Shown piece after piece: positions 27,422 to 36,874 of a DNA stretch of 64,000 nucleotides (the stretch's first letter is position 1; every line of letters begins with the position of its first letter). Below the pieces are notes generated by a model, which was not told where the DNA came from, ran no database searches, and worked only from the letters and a program-made list of their open reading frames with translations. The stretch lies in assembly GCF_014863605.1 (NCBI RefSeq), contig NZ_CP062252.1, forward strand, positions 4,287,001-4,351,000, written 5' to 3'. The translations under genes were made by a program, and so were the position numbers. Source of the stretch: Pseudomonas allokribbensis (lineage in GTDB: Bacteria; Pseudomonadota; Gammaproteobacteria; Pseudomonadales; Pseudomonadaceae).

Positions 27422-28765
27422 ATGACCGCACACGACATCGCCAAAGCCCCGATCATCACCGAGATGCAAGTCATCCCGGTGGCCGGCCACGACGGCATGC
27501 TGCTCAACCTGAGCGGCGCCCACGGGCCGTTTTTCACCCGCAACATCGTCATCCTCAAGGACAACGCCGGCCACACCGGCGTCGGTGAAGTACCCGGCGG
27601 CGAACGCATCCGCCAGACGCTGGAAGACGCCCGCAATCTGGTGGTCGGCAGCCCGATCGGCACGTATCAGAAGATACTCAACCAGGTGCGCCAGACCTTT
27701 GCCGACCGCGATGCCGGCGGCCGCGGCCTGCAAACCTTCGACCTGCGCATCACCATTCACGCGGTCACCGGCCTCGAAGCCGCCCTGCTCGACCTGCTGG
27801 GCCAGCACCTCGACGTGCCGGTGGCGGCATTGCTCGGCGAAGGCCAGCAGCGTGATGAAGTGAAGATGCTTGGCTACCTGTTCTACGTGGGGGATCGCCG
27901 GGAAACCGACCTCGCCTACCGCAGCGAACCGGACGCCGACAACGACTGGTTCCGCGTGCGTCACGAGAAAGCCATGACTGCCGACGCGGTGGTGCGTCTG
28001 GCGGAGGCGGCCCATGCGCGTTACGGCTTCAAGGACTTCAAGCTCAAGGGTGGCGTGCTCAGCGGCGACGCCGAAATCGAAGCGGTGACGGCACTGGCCG
28101 AGCGCTTCCCGGACGCCCGCATCACCCTCGATCCGAACGGCGCGTGGTCACTGAAAGAAGCGATCCGTCTGTGCCGCGACCAACATCATGTGCTGGCCTA
28201 CGCCGAAGACCCGTGCGGTGCGGAAAACGGCTATTCGGGCCGTGAAGTGATGGCTGAATTCCGCCGCGCCACCGGCCTGAAAACCGCCACCAACATGATC
28301 GCCACCGACTGGCGCGAAATGGGTCACGCGATTCAGTTGCAATCGGTGGACATTCCGCTGGCCGACCCGCATTTCTGGACCATGCAGGGTTCGGTGCGGG
28401 TGGCGCAGATGTGTCATGAATGGGGCCTGACCTGGGGCTCGCACTCCAACAACCACTTCGACATTTCCTTGGCGATGTTCACTCATGTAGCGGCCGCCGC
28501 GCCGGGCGACATCACCGCCATCGACACCCACTGGATCTGGCAGGACGGCCAGCGCCTGACCAAGGCGCCGCTGCAAATCGTCGATGGCTGCGTGCAGGTG
28601 CCGAAGAAACCGGGGCTGGGCATCGAGCTGGACATGGATCAGGTGGCCAAGGCCCACGAACGCTATAAAGGCATGGGACTGGGCGCGCGGGATGACAGCG
28701 TGGCGATGCAGTTTCTGATTCCGGGCTGGACGTTCGATAACAAGAAGCCGTGCCTGGTGCGCTAA
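27422..28765 (+). CDS. gudD: D-glucarate dehydratase
   Basis: 447 residues. Enolase superfamily: dehydrates D-glucarate (and L-idarate) to 5-keto-4-deoxy-glucarate in the cytoplasm. The Lys base motif [10 protein letters not shown] is near 205, metal ligands lie in TLDPNGAWS and YAEDPCG, NMIATDW follows, and the catalytic His sits in [10 protein letters not shown] near 340. AAGGA precedes ATG 27422. No kdgD or other downstream enzyme is adjacent; the product must be handled by genes elsewhere. The stop overlaps the ampR stop by four bases. Confidence 0.95.
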   Translation: MTAHDIAKAPIITEMQVIPVAGHDGMLLNLSGAHGPFFTRNIVILKDNAGHTGVGEVPGGERIRQTLEDARNLVVGSPIGTYQKILNQVRQTFADRDAGGRGLQTFDLRITIHAVTGLEAALLDLLGQHLDVPVAALLGEGQQRDEVKMLGYLFYVGDRRETDLAYRSEPDADNDWFRVRHEKAMTADAVVRLAEAAHARYGFKDFKLKGGVLSGDAEIEAVTALAERFPDARITLDPNGAWSLKEAIRLCRDQHHVLAYAEDPCGAENGYSGREVMAEFRRATGLKTATNMIATDWREMGHAIQLQSVDIPLADPHFWTMQGSVRVAQMCHEWGLTWGSHSNNHFDISLAMFTHVAAAAPGDITAIDTHWIWQDGQRLTKAPLQIVDGCVQVPKKPGLGIELDMDQVAKAHERYKGMGLGARDDSVAMQFLIPGWTFDNKKPCLVR

Positions 28766-29637
28766 GCCTGCGCAGCCTCCAGCAACCAGTGCCTGAACGC
28801 TGCCATCGCCGACGTCTCCGGCCGTGACTGCAACCGCGTCAGCCAATAGCTGCCGGTGGTGATTTCGATGGCAAAGGGTTGGCGGATCAGGTCCGCCGCC
28901 AGTTGCCGGGCAAACATCAACGGCGGCGCCAACGCCACTCCGCCACCCTGCAACGCCGCTTCCATCATCGCCAGCGACGAGTCGAACACGATGCTCTGGG
29001 GCGGCGCGGCATGGGTCGCCAGACCGGCTGCATGAAACCATTCCGGCCACTCATCGGTGCGATAGGAACGCAGCAAACGCTGCTGCAGAAGATCCCCCGG
29101 CGTGTGCAGTTGCTTGGCGATTTCCGGCACGCAAAGCACCGACAACGGCGCCTCCAGCAAACGGGTCGCCTCAATACCGTGCCAGGCCCCGGCGCCAAAC
29201 CGGATCGCGTAATCCAGCCCTTCAGCGGCGACGTCCACCCGATTGTTGTTGGTCGACAGTCGCAAATCTATGAGCGGATGTTTCGCCTGGAAGTCCGCCA
29301 GCCTCGGCAACAACCAGCCCACGGCGAAAGTGCCCACCGCGCCGACCGTGAGCATTTCCCGATATTGCCCGCCTGCCAGACGCTCGAGCATCTGCGCGAT
29401 ATGATCGAACGACGTGGTCAGCACCGGCAGCAAAGTTTCGCCCTCGCCGGTCAGCATCAGCCCACGGGGCAGGCGTTTGAACAGGATCACGCCGAGTTGC
29501 GCCTCCAGGCTTTTGACCTGATGGCTGACCGCGGCTTGAGTCACGCACAGCTCAACGGCAGCGCGAGTGAAGCTCAAATGACGCGCAGAAGCTTCAAAGG
29601 CGCGTAATGCATTCAAGGGCAATTGAGGTCGAATCAT
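28762..29637 (-). CDS. ampR: LysR regulator, AmpR-like, divergent from ampC
   Basis: 291 residues from ATG 29637 ([27 protein letters not shown]), very close to the AmpR/GcvA N-terminus. HTH at 10-65 ([20 protein letters not shown]), effector domain beyond 95. AmpR senses muropeptides through the recycling pathway and switches ampC on. Orientation and a 160-base gap to ampC are the classic arrangement. A GcvA-type paralogue is possible, but the context favours AmpR. Confidence 0.85.
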   Translation of the reverse strand: MIRPQLPLNALRAFEASARHLSFTRAAVELCVTQAAVSHQVKSLEAQLGVILFKRLPRGLMLTGEGETLLPVLTTSFDHIAQMLERLAGGQYREMLTVGAVGTFAVGWLLPRLADFQAKHPLIDLRLSTNNNRVDVAAEGLDYAIRFGAGAWHGIEATRLLEAPLSVLCVPEIAKQLHTPGDLLQQRLLRSYRTDEWPEWFHAAGLATHAAPPQSIVFDSSLAMMEAALQGGGVALAPPLMFARQLAADLIRQPFAIEITTGSYWLTRLQSRPETSAMAAFRHWLLEAAQA

Positions 29638-29797
29638 GCCAAGTCCCAAATTTTTCTAATGGCTCATCCGAGTTTTCATCGTTTGTCGAAAGACACCGGA
29701 CTGCCTAGATTTGGCGGCGCCGATCAGCCGGCTCGACGGAAAACGCTCGCAGTGTAGCGGGATAACACCATCAACACTCATGGAGAGTGGTTCAAGC
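29638..29797. promoter_or_regulatory. ampR-ampC divergent control region
   Basis: 160 bases. CCAAATTTTTCTAATGG at 29647-29663 resembles the AmpR-protected sequence known in other ampR-ampC intergenic regions; AmpR would bind here as a tetramer. Exact half-sites and promoter elements cannot be fixed by eye. Confidence 0.45.
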
Positions 29798-30964
29798 ATG
29801 TTTTCGATCAACCTGAACAAACTCAAGTCCCTCTGCGCTTTCGGACTTTTCTTCAGCGCCGCCACCTGCCTGGCCGCCCCGCAAACCGACGATCAGTTGC
29901 AGGCGCTGGTCAAGGCCACCGTGACACCGGTCATGCAGCAACAGGACATCGCGGGTCTGGCTGTAGCCGTGACCGTCGATGGCAAGGCGCATTACTTTAA
30001 CTACGGTGTTGCCGACAAAAGCACCGGGCAAGCGGTGAGTGAAAACACCCTGTTCGAAATCGGCTCGGTCAGCAAAACCTTCACCGCGACCCTCGGCGCC
30101 TACGCCCAGGCCAGCGGCAAACTGGCGTTTTCCGACAAGGCCAGCCAGCACTGGCCCGAGCTGAAAGGCAGCGCGTTCGACCGTATCAGCCTGCTGCAAC
30201 TGGGCACCTACAGCGCCGGTGGCCTGCCGCTGCAATTCCCGGACGCCGCGGACTCTTCCGACAAGATGCTCGGCTATTACCAACAGTGGAAACCGACGTA
30301 TCCCGCCGGCAGCCATCGCCTGTACTCCAACCCGAGCATCGGCCTGTTCGGTTATCTGGCGGCGAAAAGCCTCGGCCAGCCGTTCGATCAGATCATGACC
30401 GAAACCCTGCTGCCGAAACTCGGGCTCAAGCACACCTTCCTGTCGGTGCCCGCGTCTGAAGAGAAGCTCTACGCCCAGGGCTATGACAAGAACAACCAAC
30501 CGGTGCGAGTCAGCCCCGGCGCACTGGATTCCGAAGCCTACGGCGTGAAAACCAGCGCTGCGGACCTGCTGCAATTCGTCGAAGCCAACCTCGACACCGC
30601 CAAACTCGAAACACCGCTGCAAAAAGCCATCGCCCTCACCCACACCGGCTACTACACCGTCGGCGACATGACCCAGGGCCTGGGCTGGGAACGCTACGCC
30701 TACCCGATCAGCCTCGAACGACTGCTGGACGGCAACTCCACGCCAATGGCCATGGAAGCGCACAAGGTCAAATGGCTCAACCCACCACAGCCGGAACCGG
30801 CGAACGTGCTGCTCAACAAGACCGGCGCCACGGGTGGCTTCGGTGCGTATGTCGCGTTCGTGCCGTCGAAGAAAGTCGGGATCGTGATTCTGGCGAACCG
30901 CAACTACCCGAATGGAGAGCGGGTGAAGATTGCGCACAAGATTCTGGGTGAGTTGACCCGGTAA
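29798..30964 (+). CDS. ampC: class C beta-lactamase
   Basis: 388 residues, periplasmic serine beta-lactamase that hydrolyses penicillins and cephalosporins. Signal peptide 1-26 (SLCAFGLFFSAATCLAA). All class C motifs are intact: Ser90-Val-Ser-Lys93, Tyr176-Ser-Asn178 and Lys341-Thr-Gly343. ATG 29798 gives the signal peptide directly; an in-frame ATG at 29780 is possible. Inducible expression through AmpR is expected. Confidence 0.96.
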   Translation: MFSINLNKLKSLCAFGLFFSAATCLAAPQTDDQLQALVKATVTPVMQQQDIAGLAVAVTVDGKAHYFNYGVADKSTGQAVSENTLFEIGSVSKTFTATLGAYAQASGKLAFSDKASQHWPELKGSAFDRISLLQLGTYSAGGLPLQFPDAADSSDKMLGYYQQWKPTYPAGSHRLYSNPSIGLFGYLAAKSLGQPFDQIMTETLLPKLGLKHTFLSVPASEEKLYAQGYDKNNQPVRVSPGALDSEAYGVKTSAADLLQFVEANLDTAKLETPLQKAIALTHTGYYTVGDMTQGLGWERYAYPISLERLLDGNSTPMAMEAHKVKWLNPPQPEPANVLLNKTGATGGFGAYVAFVPSKKVGIVILANRNYPNGERVKIAHKILGELTR

Positions 30965-30973
30965 TCACGCCAT

Positions 30974-31009
30974 AAAAAATGGGCGACCTGTGAAGGTCGC
31001 CCATTTTTG
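30974..31009. terminator. bidirectional terminator after ampC
   Basis: AAAAAATGGGCGACC-tgtga-AGGTCGCCCATTTTT between convergent ampC and the DUF4174 gene. Confidence 0.92.
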
Positions 31010-31035
31010 TTTCAGCTCATTCCACGATCACGGCA

Positions 31036-31599
31036 TCAATCATCCGGCATTTCCGCAGGTTTGGCCGGCTTCGCGGGTTTCGCCGGCTTGCCGCCCTTCG
31101 TCCCTTTGGTCGGTGCCGCTTCAGCGGCCACCGGTGGTGGTGGCGGCGCTGCAAGCTCTTTCTCGGCGGCTGGCAGTGCATCGATGGTGTCGAAGACTTT
31201 TTTCAAATCGACCGACTTGGCCTCATCACCCGAAACGGCAAGCTTGGTCTCGCCGTCCTTGCCCACCAGAAAAATTTTCGGATAAGCCCCGGCTCCCAGC
31301 TTCAACGAGCGCAACAGCCCCATGGTGTCCTGCTGGCCGAGGTCCTTGCCGTCGAGTTGGCCGAACATGTTGAGGATGGTGTAGACCTTGAGCTTGCGGT
31401 CGGCGATGCCTTGCTTGTTGGCCGGATCTTCCAGCGACTTTTTCAGGCCGACCCAGACGGGGTCGACCGTGCTGCTGGCGATCACGATCAAGGGACGGTA
31501 GTTGCCTTTGTCGACGTCCAGCGGGGAATCGTTGTCGCCGGCGAACAGGGGGCCGGCAATCGCCAGCAAGAGTGTCAGGGTCAGTGACCTGATGAGCAT
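31036..31599 (-). CDS. exported DUF4174-like protein with Lys/Pro/Ala tail
   Basis: 187 residues. Signal peptide (LIRSLTLTLLLAIAGPLFA), then a thioredoxin-like domain at about 30-125 (NYRPLIVIASSTVDPVW, YPKIFLVGKDGETKL) without the CxxC pair, typical of DUF4174. The tail is low-complexity PAKPAKPAKPAE. ATG 31599 has AAGGAG six bases upstream; ATG 31605 lies too close to it. Role unknown. Confidence 0.78.
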   Translation of the reverse strand: MLIRSLTLTLLLAIAGPLFAGDNDSPLDVDKGNYRPLIVIASSTVDPVWVGLKKSLEDPANKQGIADRKLKVYTILNMFGQLDGKDLGQQDTMGLLRSLKLGAGAYPKIFLVGKDGETKLAVSGDEAKSVDLKKVFDTIDALPAAEKELAAPPPPPVAAEAAPTKGTKGGKPAKPAKPAKPAEMPDD

Positions 31600-31808
31600 G
31601 CGCATCTCCTTTTGATATCCACGCTCTAATGATTGCGCATCGTGGCGATTGTTCCGGGGTTACCCGGCAAATATGTTTCGCCTTGTTCAAAGCGTAGGTC
31701 AGCAACGATTTTGCGCAACCGGATGCGCTCGATCATGTCGCGCATTTGATTACCTTTCATGACCGCATTAGGGTGGTTGTTCTGCTGATGAAACGGAGTT
31801 CAAGCCCC

Positions 31809-32285
31809 ATGCACATCGACTACCTGTGCGATCACCCCGAACTGATCGAAGAACTGGCCGAGCTCAACTTCAAGGAGTGGGGCCAATACAATCCCGAAGA
31901 CACCCTCGCCGCCCGCACCGAACGCATGCGCGCCGCCTGCGGCAAAGGCGCGATTCCCAGCGTGGTGGTGGCGATCGAAGACGGCCGGTTGCTCGGCGGT
32001 GCGCTGCTGATCGACAGTGACATGAACGCCCGTCCACAACTGACGCCGTGGCTGGCCGGGGTCTACGTGAAGGCCGCACAGCGTGGACGCGGCATCGCTT
32101 CGCAACTGGTCAACCGTATCGTCGAGGAAGCCGCCGCGCTGGGCCTGCCGCAGTTGTACCTGTACACCGACGCGGCGCAGTCGCTGTATGCGCGACTGGG
32201 TTGGGAGGTGGTGGAAGAGATGGAGTATGACGGCTTGCCGGTGACGGTGATGAAACGGGCGCTCACTCAGAACGCCAGTTTGTAG
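31809..32285 (+). CDS. GNAT-family N-acetyltransferase
   Basis: 158 residues. Acetyl-CoA-binding motif A is clear (LAGVYVKAAQRGRGIASQLVNRIVEEA, Q/R-x-x-G-x-G/A), with a C-terminal LYTDAAQSLYARLGWEVVEE motif B. The N-terminal CDHPELIEELAELNFKEWG resembles aminoglycoside-type GNATs, but the substrate is unknown. Start 31809 or the in-frame ATG 31788. Its end overlaps the convergent TauE gene by 19 bases. Confidence 0.85.
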   Translation: MHIDYLCDHPELIEELAELNFKEWGQYNPEDTLAARTERMRAACGKGAIPSVVVAIEDGRLLGGALLIDSDMNARPQLTPWLAGVYVKAAQRGRGIASQLVNRIVEEAAALGLPQLYLYTDAAQSLYARLGWEVVEEMEYDGLPVTVMKRALTQNASL

Positions 32286-33052
32286 CCGATCAGCACCAGC
32301 ATCGTCGCCAGGCACGGGCGCAGCAGTTCATCGGAGACGCGACCGGTCAGGTGGCTGCCGAGCCAGATGCCCGGCAGCGACCCCACCAGCAGAAAGCCCA
32401 GCACGCCCCAATCCATATTGCCCATGCTCGCGTGGCCGAGGCCGGCGACCAGGGTCAGCGGTACAGCGTGTGCGATTTCGGTGCCGACCAGACGGCGGGT
32501 CGGCAGCAGCGGATAGAGGATGAACAGTGCGACGGTGCCGAGGGCGCCGGCGCCGATGGAAGTCAGGGCGACCATGGTGCCGAGGATCAGACCGGTGATG
32601 ACGGTCATGAGATTCAGGCGCGCACCGCTCGGGTTGTAGTTGCCGCCGGCACGTTTGTGGGCGAACTCCAGCAGGCGTTTCTTGAACAGAATTGCCAGCG
32701 CCGTGGCGAACAGCACGAAGCCCAGCGCCTGCTTGATGATTGCGTTCATCGCGTCCGGCGCGGTGTGCAGGGTGCTGAGGAACCACAAGGTCATCGCCAC
32801 CGCCGGGACACTGCCCAGGGTCAGCCAGCCAGTGATGGCCCAGTCGATGTTCTTGTTCTTCCTGTGCACCAGCACGCCGCTGGATTTGGTGATGGCGGCG
32901 TACAGCAGATCCGTGCCCACCGCCGTGGCCGGATTGATGCCGAACCACAGCAGGATCGGCGTCATCAACGAACCGCCGCCGACACCGGTCATGCCGACGA
33001 TGAACCCCACGACCAGCCCGGCAATCACCAGGCCGAAATTTGCCAATTCCAT
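32267..33052 (-). CDS. TauE/SafE-family sulfite/sulfonate exporter
   Basis: 261 residues, eight membrane segments. PF01925 hallmarks: the N-terminal GFIVGMTGVGGGSLMTPILLWFG and the second-half SIGAGALGTVALFILYPLLP. Probably exports sulfite, sulfoacetate or a similar organosulfur anion. Monocistronic. Confidence 0.88.
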   Translation of the reverse strand: MELANFGLVIAGLVVGFIVGMTGVGGGSLMTPILLWFGINPATAVGTDLLYAAITKSSGVLVHRKNKNIDWAITGWLTLGSVPAVAMTLWFLSTLHTAPDAMNAIIKQALGFVLFATALAILFKKRLLEFAHKRAGGNYNPSGARLNLMTVITGLILGTMVALTSIGAGALGTVALFILYPLLPTRRLVGTEIAHAVPLTLVAGLGHASMGNMDWGVLGFLLVGSLPGIWLGSHLTGRVSDELLRPCLATMLVLIGYKLAF

Positions 33053-33345
33053 TAAGACGTCCAGACGAACCACAGGAAAATCCGGCCCGCAGCATAACCA
33101 GTTTTCTTATAACGCCCTATATCGATAGGATCTATCGTTATTCTTTTTCATTCATCAACTTTTCATGGGCAACGGCAACAGATCAGGCAACCGATGGACA
33201 TGGATCGTCCTGATACTTTCGGATAGTGGTTTGTAGAGAAAGTCCTGTGACATGCTCGGCAAAGCCATCATTAAGCCACTAGCAACAGGCACACCATTCA
33301 GTATGTGAAGGCTGTCATCCACTGAAACATTCCAAGGAAGAAGAA

Positions 33346-34017
33346 ATGCAAGCGAGCACCACTGAAGAGACGTGTTATTGCTGTGACAAACCGAGTGAAG
33401 GACGGGAGCATGTCCCCCCACGCTGCCTGTTCCCCAAAGGCGAAGATGCAGGGTTGGCAGATCTGATCACTGTGCCTTCCTGCGCCGAACACAACCCTGA
33501 TCAATCTCACATTGATGAGCAACTCATGCAAATGCTGGTCGGGACCTCAGCTGACGTACACCCGGAGGTACTCCAGCGGACTGTGCGAGGGATTATTCGC
33601 CACGTTAAGAAGGACAGCCAGATCATTGGTCGTTTCGGCATAGAAAAAGTCGCGCCAAAACAGTACATCCAGCATCCGACCGGGCCAGTCAATTTCGAGG
33701 TGATCGAACAGGCACTCGAAAAAATTGCCAAGGGTGTCTATCACCATCACACGAAAGAGGAACAGAAAATTGACTCAGTGCTTGCAGTTCACCCTCTCTT
33801 TCTGGGCATCGACGAAAGTGCGACACCTGAGGCACGCGAAAAAATTCTCGACCTGATTGCCTTGGCGCACTGCGATTTTGAAGAGTTTCCAAGCCATGGC
33901 CTGAACCCGCAGTATTTCGCCTATCAAATCATCGACTACCCAGGCCATGTTTTCATCAACCTGAAATTCTACGATCAAAAAATCGCGAGTGTCGTCTGCC
34001 GTCTCCCCAACCAATAA
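33346..34017 (+). CDS. HNH/zinc-finger-like protein, unknown function
   Basis: 223 residues. The N-terminus carries CYCCDKPSEGREHVPPRCLF and then VPSCAEHN: two Cys pairs flanking an E-H-V-P block, as in HNH_5-type nucleases. The rest is not recognised. AAGGAAG precedes ATG 33346. Codon use is less GC-rich than the flanks, suggesting acquisition, and it stands alone between TauE and a lipoprotein. It could be a defence or mobile-element nuclease. Confidence 0.6.
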   Translation: MQASTTEETCYCCDKPSEGREHVPPRCLFPKGEDAGLADLITVPSCAEHNPDQSHIDEQLMQMLVGTSADVHPEVLQRTVRGIIRHVKKDSQIIGRFGIEKVAPKQYIQHPTGPVNFEVIEQALEKIAKGVYHHHTKEEQKIDSVLAVHPLFLGIDESATPEAREKILDLIALAHCDFEEFPSHGLNPQYFAYQIIDYPGHVFINLKFYDQKIASVVCRLPNQ

Positions 34018-34041
34018 AAGAGAGTCGGTCCGACTCTTTTA
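34016..34041. terminator. probable bidirectional terminator
   Basis: AAAAGAGAGTCGG/CCGACTCTTTT inverted repeat between the convergent genes at 33346 and 34039; the stem touches both stop codons. Confidence 0.6.
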
Positions 34042-34788
34042 CTGCACTGGCAAAAAATTCAAAAACAGCAGGCTCTGGGCGTAATTCAAGCCGATGCGCC
34101 GGTAGCGCTCGTCGAGCATCTGGGTCAGCAAGTCCAGACGCGCCACGACTTTGCCGAACTCCGTGGCGAAACTCAGATTGCTGCCCTCCTCCGAAATCTC
34201 GTTGGAAAACAGCAACGGCTGACCCTCCTTGTTCTGCCGCTGGGCGAGGATCCACGTGGCCTTCTCAATGTTGCGCGCAGCGTTGTTGACGAAGGTCGGG
34301 TTGATCTCGTCGGTCATGTAGAACTCGGTGCGGTTGCCGTGGGCGGTGACCAGCATGCTGCCGATCGCATAGATGAACGCGCCGACCCGATCACCGAGAA
34401 ACTCCGGGCTCATGGCGTAGCTCAGCGCTGCCAGATCCTTCTTGCCGCCCAGCGTCGGCAACGGTTGCTGCTGTTCGATCGCCAGCCGCACCTGCTTGAC
34501 CGCCGTGCGGACGTCGAGGAAGCCGGATTTGCGCAGCTCGTCCGGGTTGCGCAGGTACAACTTGCCCATCAAACGATAAAGGCTGTCGAGGTTGTCACGC
34601 ATCGCCAGCGTGGCCATGCGGTCGACGCTGGTCTGGAGAAATTCCTGAGGCCTGCCCTCGCGCATCTGGTTGATGAAATTGTTGCCGTCCTGATGGCTGC
34701 AACCACCGAGCAACAGCGTCGACAGGCAGGCCAGTAACAGGCACGGGCGATGAATGAAAGCAGCGATTGGGCGAAAAACTCTCGACAT
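34039..34788 (-). CDS. lipoprotein of unknown function
   Basis: 249 residues. Signal with lipobox (STLLLGGC, Cys about residue 30), then a soluble helical domain (NFINQMREGRPQEFLQTSVDRMATLAMRD...). No recognised family. It looks like a conserved pseudomonad envelope lipoprotein. ATG 34788 chosen; GTG 34806 is the alternative. Confidence 0.7.
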   Translation of the reverse strand: MSRVFRPIAAFIHRPCLLLACLSTLLLGGCSHQDGNNFINQMREGRPQEFLQTSVDRMATLAMRDNLDSLYRLMGKLYLRNPDELRKSGFLDVRTAVKQVRLAIEQQQPLPTLGGKKDLAALSYAMSPEFLGDRVGAFIYAIGSMLVTAHGNRTEFYMTDEINPTFVNNAARNIEKATWILAQRQNKEGQPLLFSNEISEEGSNLSFATEFGKVVARLDLLTQMLDERYRRIGLNYAQSLLFLNFLPVQ

Positions 34789-34935
34789 GAATTCTTTGAA
34801 GGACACATTCCTGTGCGGCGGGAGTCACCGCAACCTGGCCATGGATAGAGCCGGGGATTTCGCAAAAGTGCAGTGCCGCAGCGATTTCCCGACCTTCGGC
34901 GCTGGTTGCCTCTTCAATTTAGTCGGACTTTATTT

Positions 34936-34963
34936 TTGCAATAAACGTTTAATCCGCTATAAA
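34936..34963 (+). promoter_or_regulatory. probable sigma-70 promoter of galM
   Basis: TTGCAA (34936-34941), 16 bases, TATAAA (34958-34963), in a strongly AT-rich leader about 75 bases ahead of galM. Confidence 0.5.
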
Positions 34964-35034
34964 TTTTCATTAACACGATAATTAGCATGACTATTTAACG
35001 ATTTTCAAAACAACAACAAAATGGAAGGTCAACC

Positions 35035-36183
35035 ATGCTTCAATCCCGACACTCACTCTGCGGCCTCGGACTGTCCCTGATGATCGCCACCCTCTCCGCC
35101 CAGGCCGCCGGCCTGACCAGCGAACACAAAGCGTTCGGCAAAACCAATGACGGCACGCCCGTCGAGCAATACATCCTGCGCAACAGCCACGGCATGCAAG
35201 CCACGGTCATCACCTACGGCGCAACCTTGCAGGCGCTGCTGGTGCCGGATAAACACGGCAAGCTCGACGACATCGTCCTCGGCTTCGACGATGTGCAGGG
35301 TTACCAGAAAGGCACCGCGTACTTCGGCGCGACCATCGGCCGCTTCGGCAATCGTCTGGCCGATGGCGCGTTCGAGCTCGATGGCAAACGCTACCAGGTG
35401 CCGCAGAACGACAAAACCAATACCTTGCACGGCGGCACTCAGGGCTTCGACAAAAAAGTCTGGAAGGCGAAGGAAACCAAGGACCAGGATTCGGTCGGCG
35501 TGACCCTGACCTACCTGTCGGCGGATGGCGAAATGGGTTTCCCCGGCAACCTCACCACCGAAGTCACCTACCGCCTCACCGACAGCAACGAACTGCGCAT
35601 CGACTACAAGGCCAGCACCGACAAACCGACAGTGCTCAACCTGACCAACCACAGCTACTTCAACCTCGCCGGTGCCGGCAACGGCGACATCCTCAAACAG
35701 GTCGCCACCCTGCACGCCAGCCATTACACCCCGGTCACCGCCAAACTGATCCCGACCGGCGAACTGGCCCCCGTGGCCGGCACGCCGATGGACTTCACCA
35801 AGCCCACCGCCATCGGCCAGCACATCAAGGCCGATCACCCGCAATTGAAATTCGCCGAACCGAAACACGGCGGCTTCGATTTCAACTGGGCGCTAGACAC
35901 CAAAGGGGACGCAAGCAAACTCGCCGCCGAAGTCAGCGACCCGCAATCCGGTCGCCAATTGCAGCTGTTCACCAATGAACCGGGCGTGCAGTTCTACACC
36001 AGCAACTTCCTCGACGGCACGGTCAAGGGCAAGGGCGGCAAGGTCTATCCGCACTGGGGCGCGTTCACCCTGGAGACTCAGCACTATCCGGACTCACCGA
36101 ACCAGCCGAACTTTCCGAGCACCCGTCTGGATCCCGGTCAGGCCTACACCCAGAGCGTGGTGTTGAAGTTTTCTGCGAAGTAA
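35035..36183 (+). CDS. galM: periplasmic galactose mutarotase (aldose 1-epimerase)
   Basis: 382 residues. Signal peptide (GLGLSLMIATLSAQAAG), then a full aldose-1-epimerase domain: YGATLQALLVPDKHG, GRFGNRLADG, the catalytic His in TNHSYFNLAG, and the catalytic Glu in NEPGVQFYTSNFLDG / FTLETQHYPDSPN. Interconverts alpha and beta anomers of aldoses. Export to the periplasm is the non-standard feature against cytoplasmic GalM. GGAAGGT precedes ATG 35035. Confidence 0.92.
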   Translation: MLQSRHSLCGLGLSLMIATLSAQAAGLTSEHKAFGKTNDGTPVEQYILRNSHGMQATVITYGATLQALLVPDKHGKLDDIVLGFDDVQGYQKGTAYFGATIGRFGNRLADGAFELDGKRYQVPQNDKTNTLHGGTQGFDKKVWKAKETKDQDSVGVTLTYLSADGEMGFPGNLTTEVTYRLTDSNELRIDYKASTDKPTVLNLTNHSYFNLAGAGNGDILKQVATLHASHYTPVTAKLIPTGELAPVAGTPMDFTKPTAIGQHIKADHPQLKFAEPKHGGFDFNWALDTKGDASKLAAEVSDPQSGRQLQLFTNEPGVQFYTSNFLDGTVKGKGGKVYPHWGAFTLETQHYPDSPNQPNFPSTRLDPGQAYTQSVVLKFSAK

Positions 36184-36272
36184 AAGCAAAAGATCGCAGG
36201 CTGCGACAGCGTCTACAGGGGAAAATTAATCCTGATGTAAGGTTGCTGTGGGCTGCGATCTTTTTGCTTTTT
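36184..36272. repeat. REP-like palindromic doublet after galM
   Basis: AAAGCAAAAGATCGCAG at 36184-36200 faces CTGCGATCTTTTTGCTTTT at 36253-36271 with ~50 bases between. This AAAGATCGCAG unit is typical of intergenic pseudomonad repeats and probably also acts as a terminator. It marks the last core position before the immunity array. Confidence 0.65.
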
Positions 36273-36365
36273 GAACCCCAGGGCTAGCCTGCTGCCCACT
36301 CAAAATCGTATCAGCACGAACAGACAGACGAACTCTTTACACTCAACAAGTCCGGGGGACAGGAA

Positions 36366-36812
36366 TCACTCGCTCCACTCACTGGCCTTGCGCCCGAAAA
36401 TCAGGGTTTCCATGGCCTGAATGAAGTCACGTCCCTGCATCCAAAGTGCGTCATGGATAAGGCTCAAGACGTAGCAGCGACCCCGCTCGTCCATCAACAG
36501 CGCGCCGTGGCCGTGCTGGACTTCGGCGATGCTCACCAAGGTACTGCCCAGGCGTTGCTGCCACTCAAGGAATTCTTCGCTCCCATGCAGATGTTCAAAG
36601 GTGCCGAATGCGACATCACTGGTAGCGCATTCCTCACCTGCGCCGCAGGTGCCCACCCGCAGCCCGGCGAGTTGCTTGAGAAAGGCCGCGGCCGGGTGTT
36701 CGGGTGGGACGAAACCCGGCAGTGGTTCGGTGCTGGTAGTGGGCCAGCCTGCGGCGAGAAACAGTGGACGCAGGCTTTCGGGGAGTTCGATCAGCGGGGG
36801 CATGTTCAGCAT
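36366..36812 (-). CDS. SUKH-3-like immunity protein
   Basis: 148 residues. Matches the SUKH-3 plan: LFLAAGWPT near the N-terminus, HPAAAFLKQLAGLRVG, a central TFEHLHGSEEFLEWQQRLGSTLVSIAEV, then LLMDERGRCYVLSL and the final FIQAMETLIFGRK. SUKH proteins are immunity factors of polymorphic toxins. It is the distal (leftmost) gene of the array and still GC-rich. No toxin is adjacent. Confidence 0.65.
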   Translation of the reverse strand: MLNMPPLIELPESLRPLFLAAGWPTTSTEPLPGFVPPEHPAAAFLKQLAGLRVGTCGAGEECATSDVAFGTFEHLHGSEEFLEWQQRLGSTLVSIAEVQHGHGALLMDERGRCYVLSLIHDALWMQGRDFIQAMETLIFGRKASEWSE

Positions 36813-36874
36813 CCGGTCACAATCAGTGTTGGTAACAACAACGTGCGTTTTAAAAAGACGCCCGTCTGGCTATT

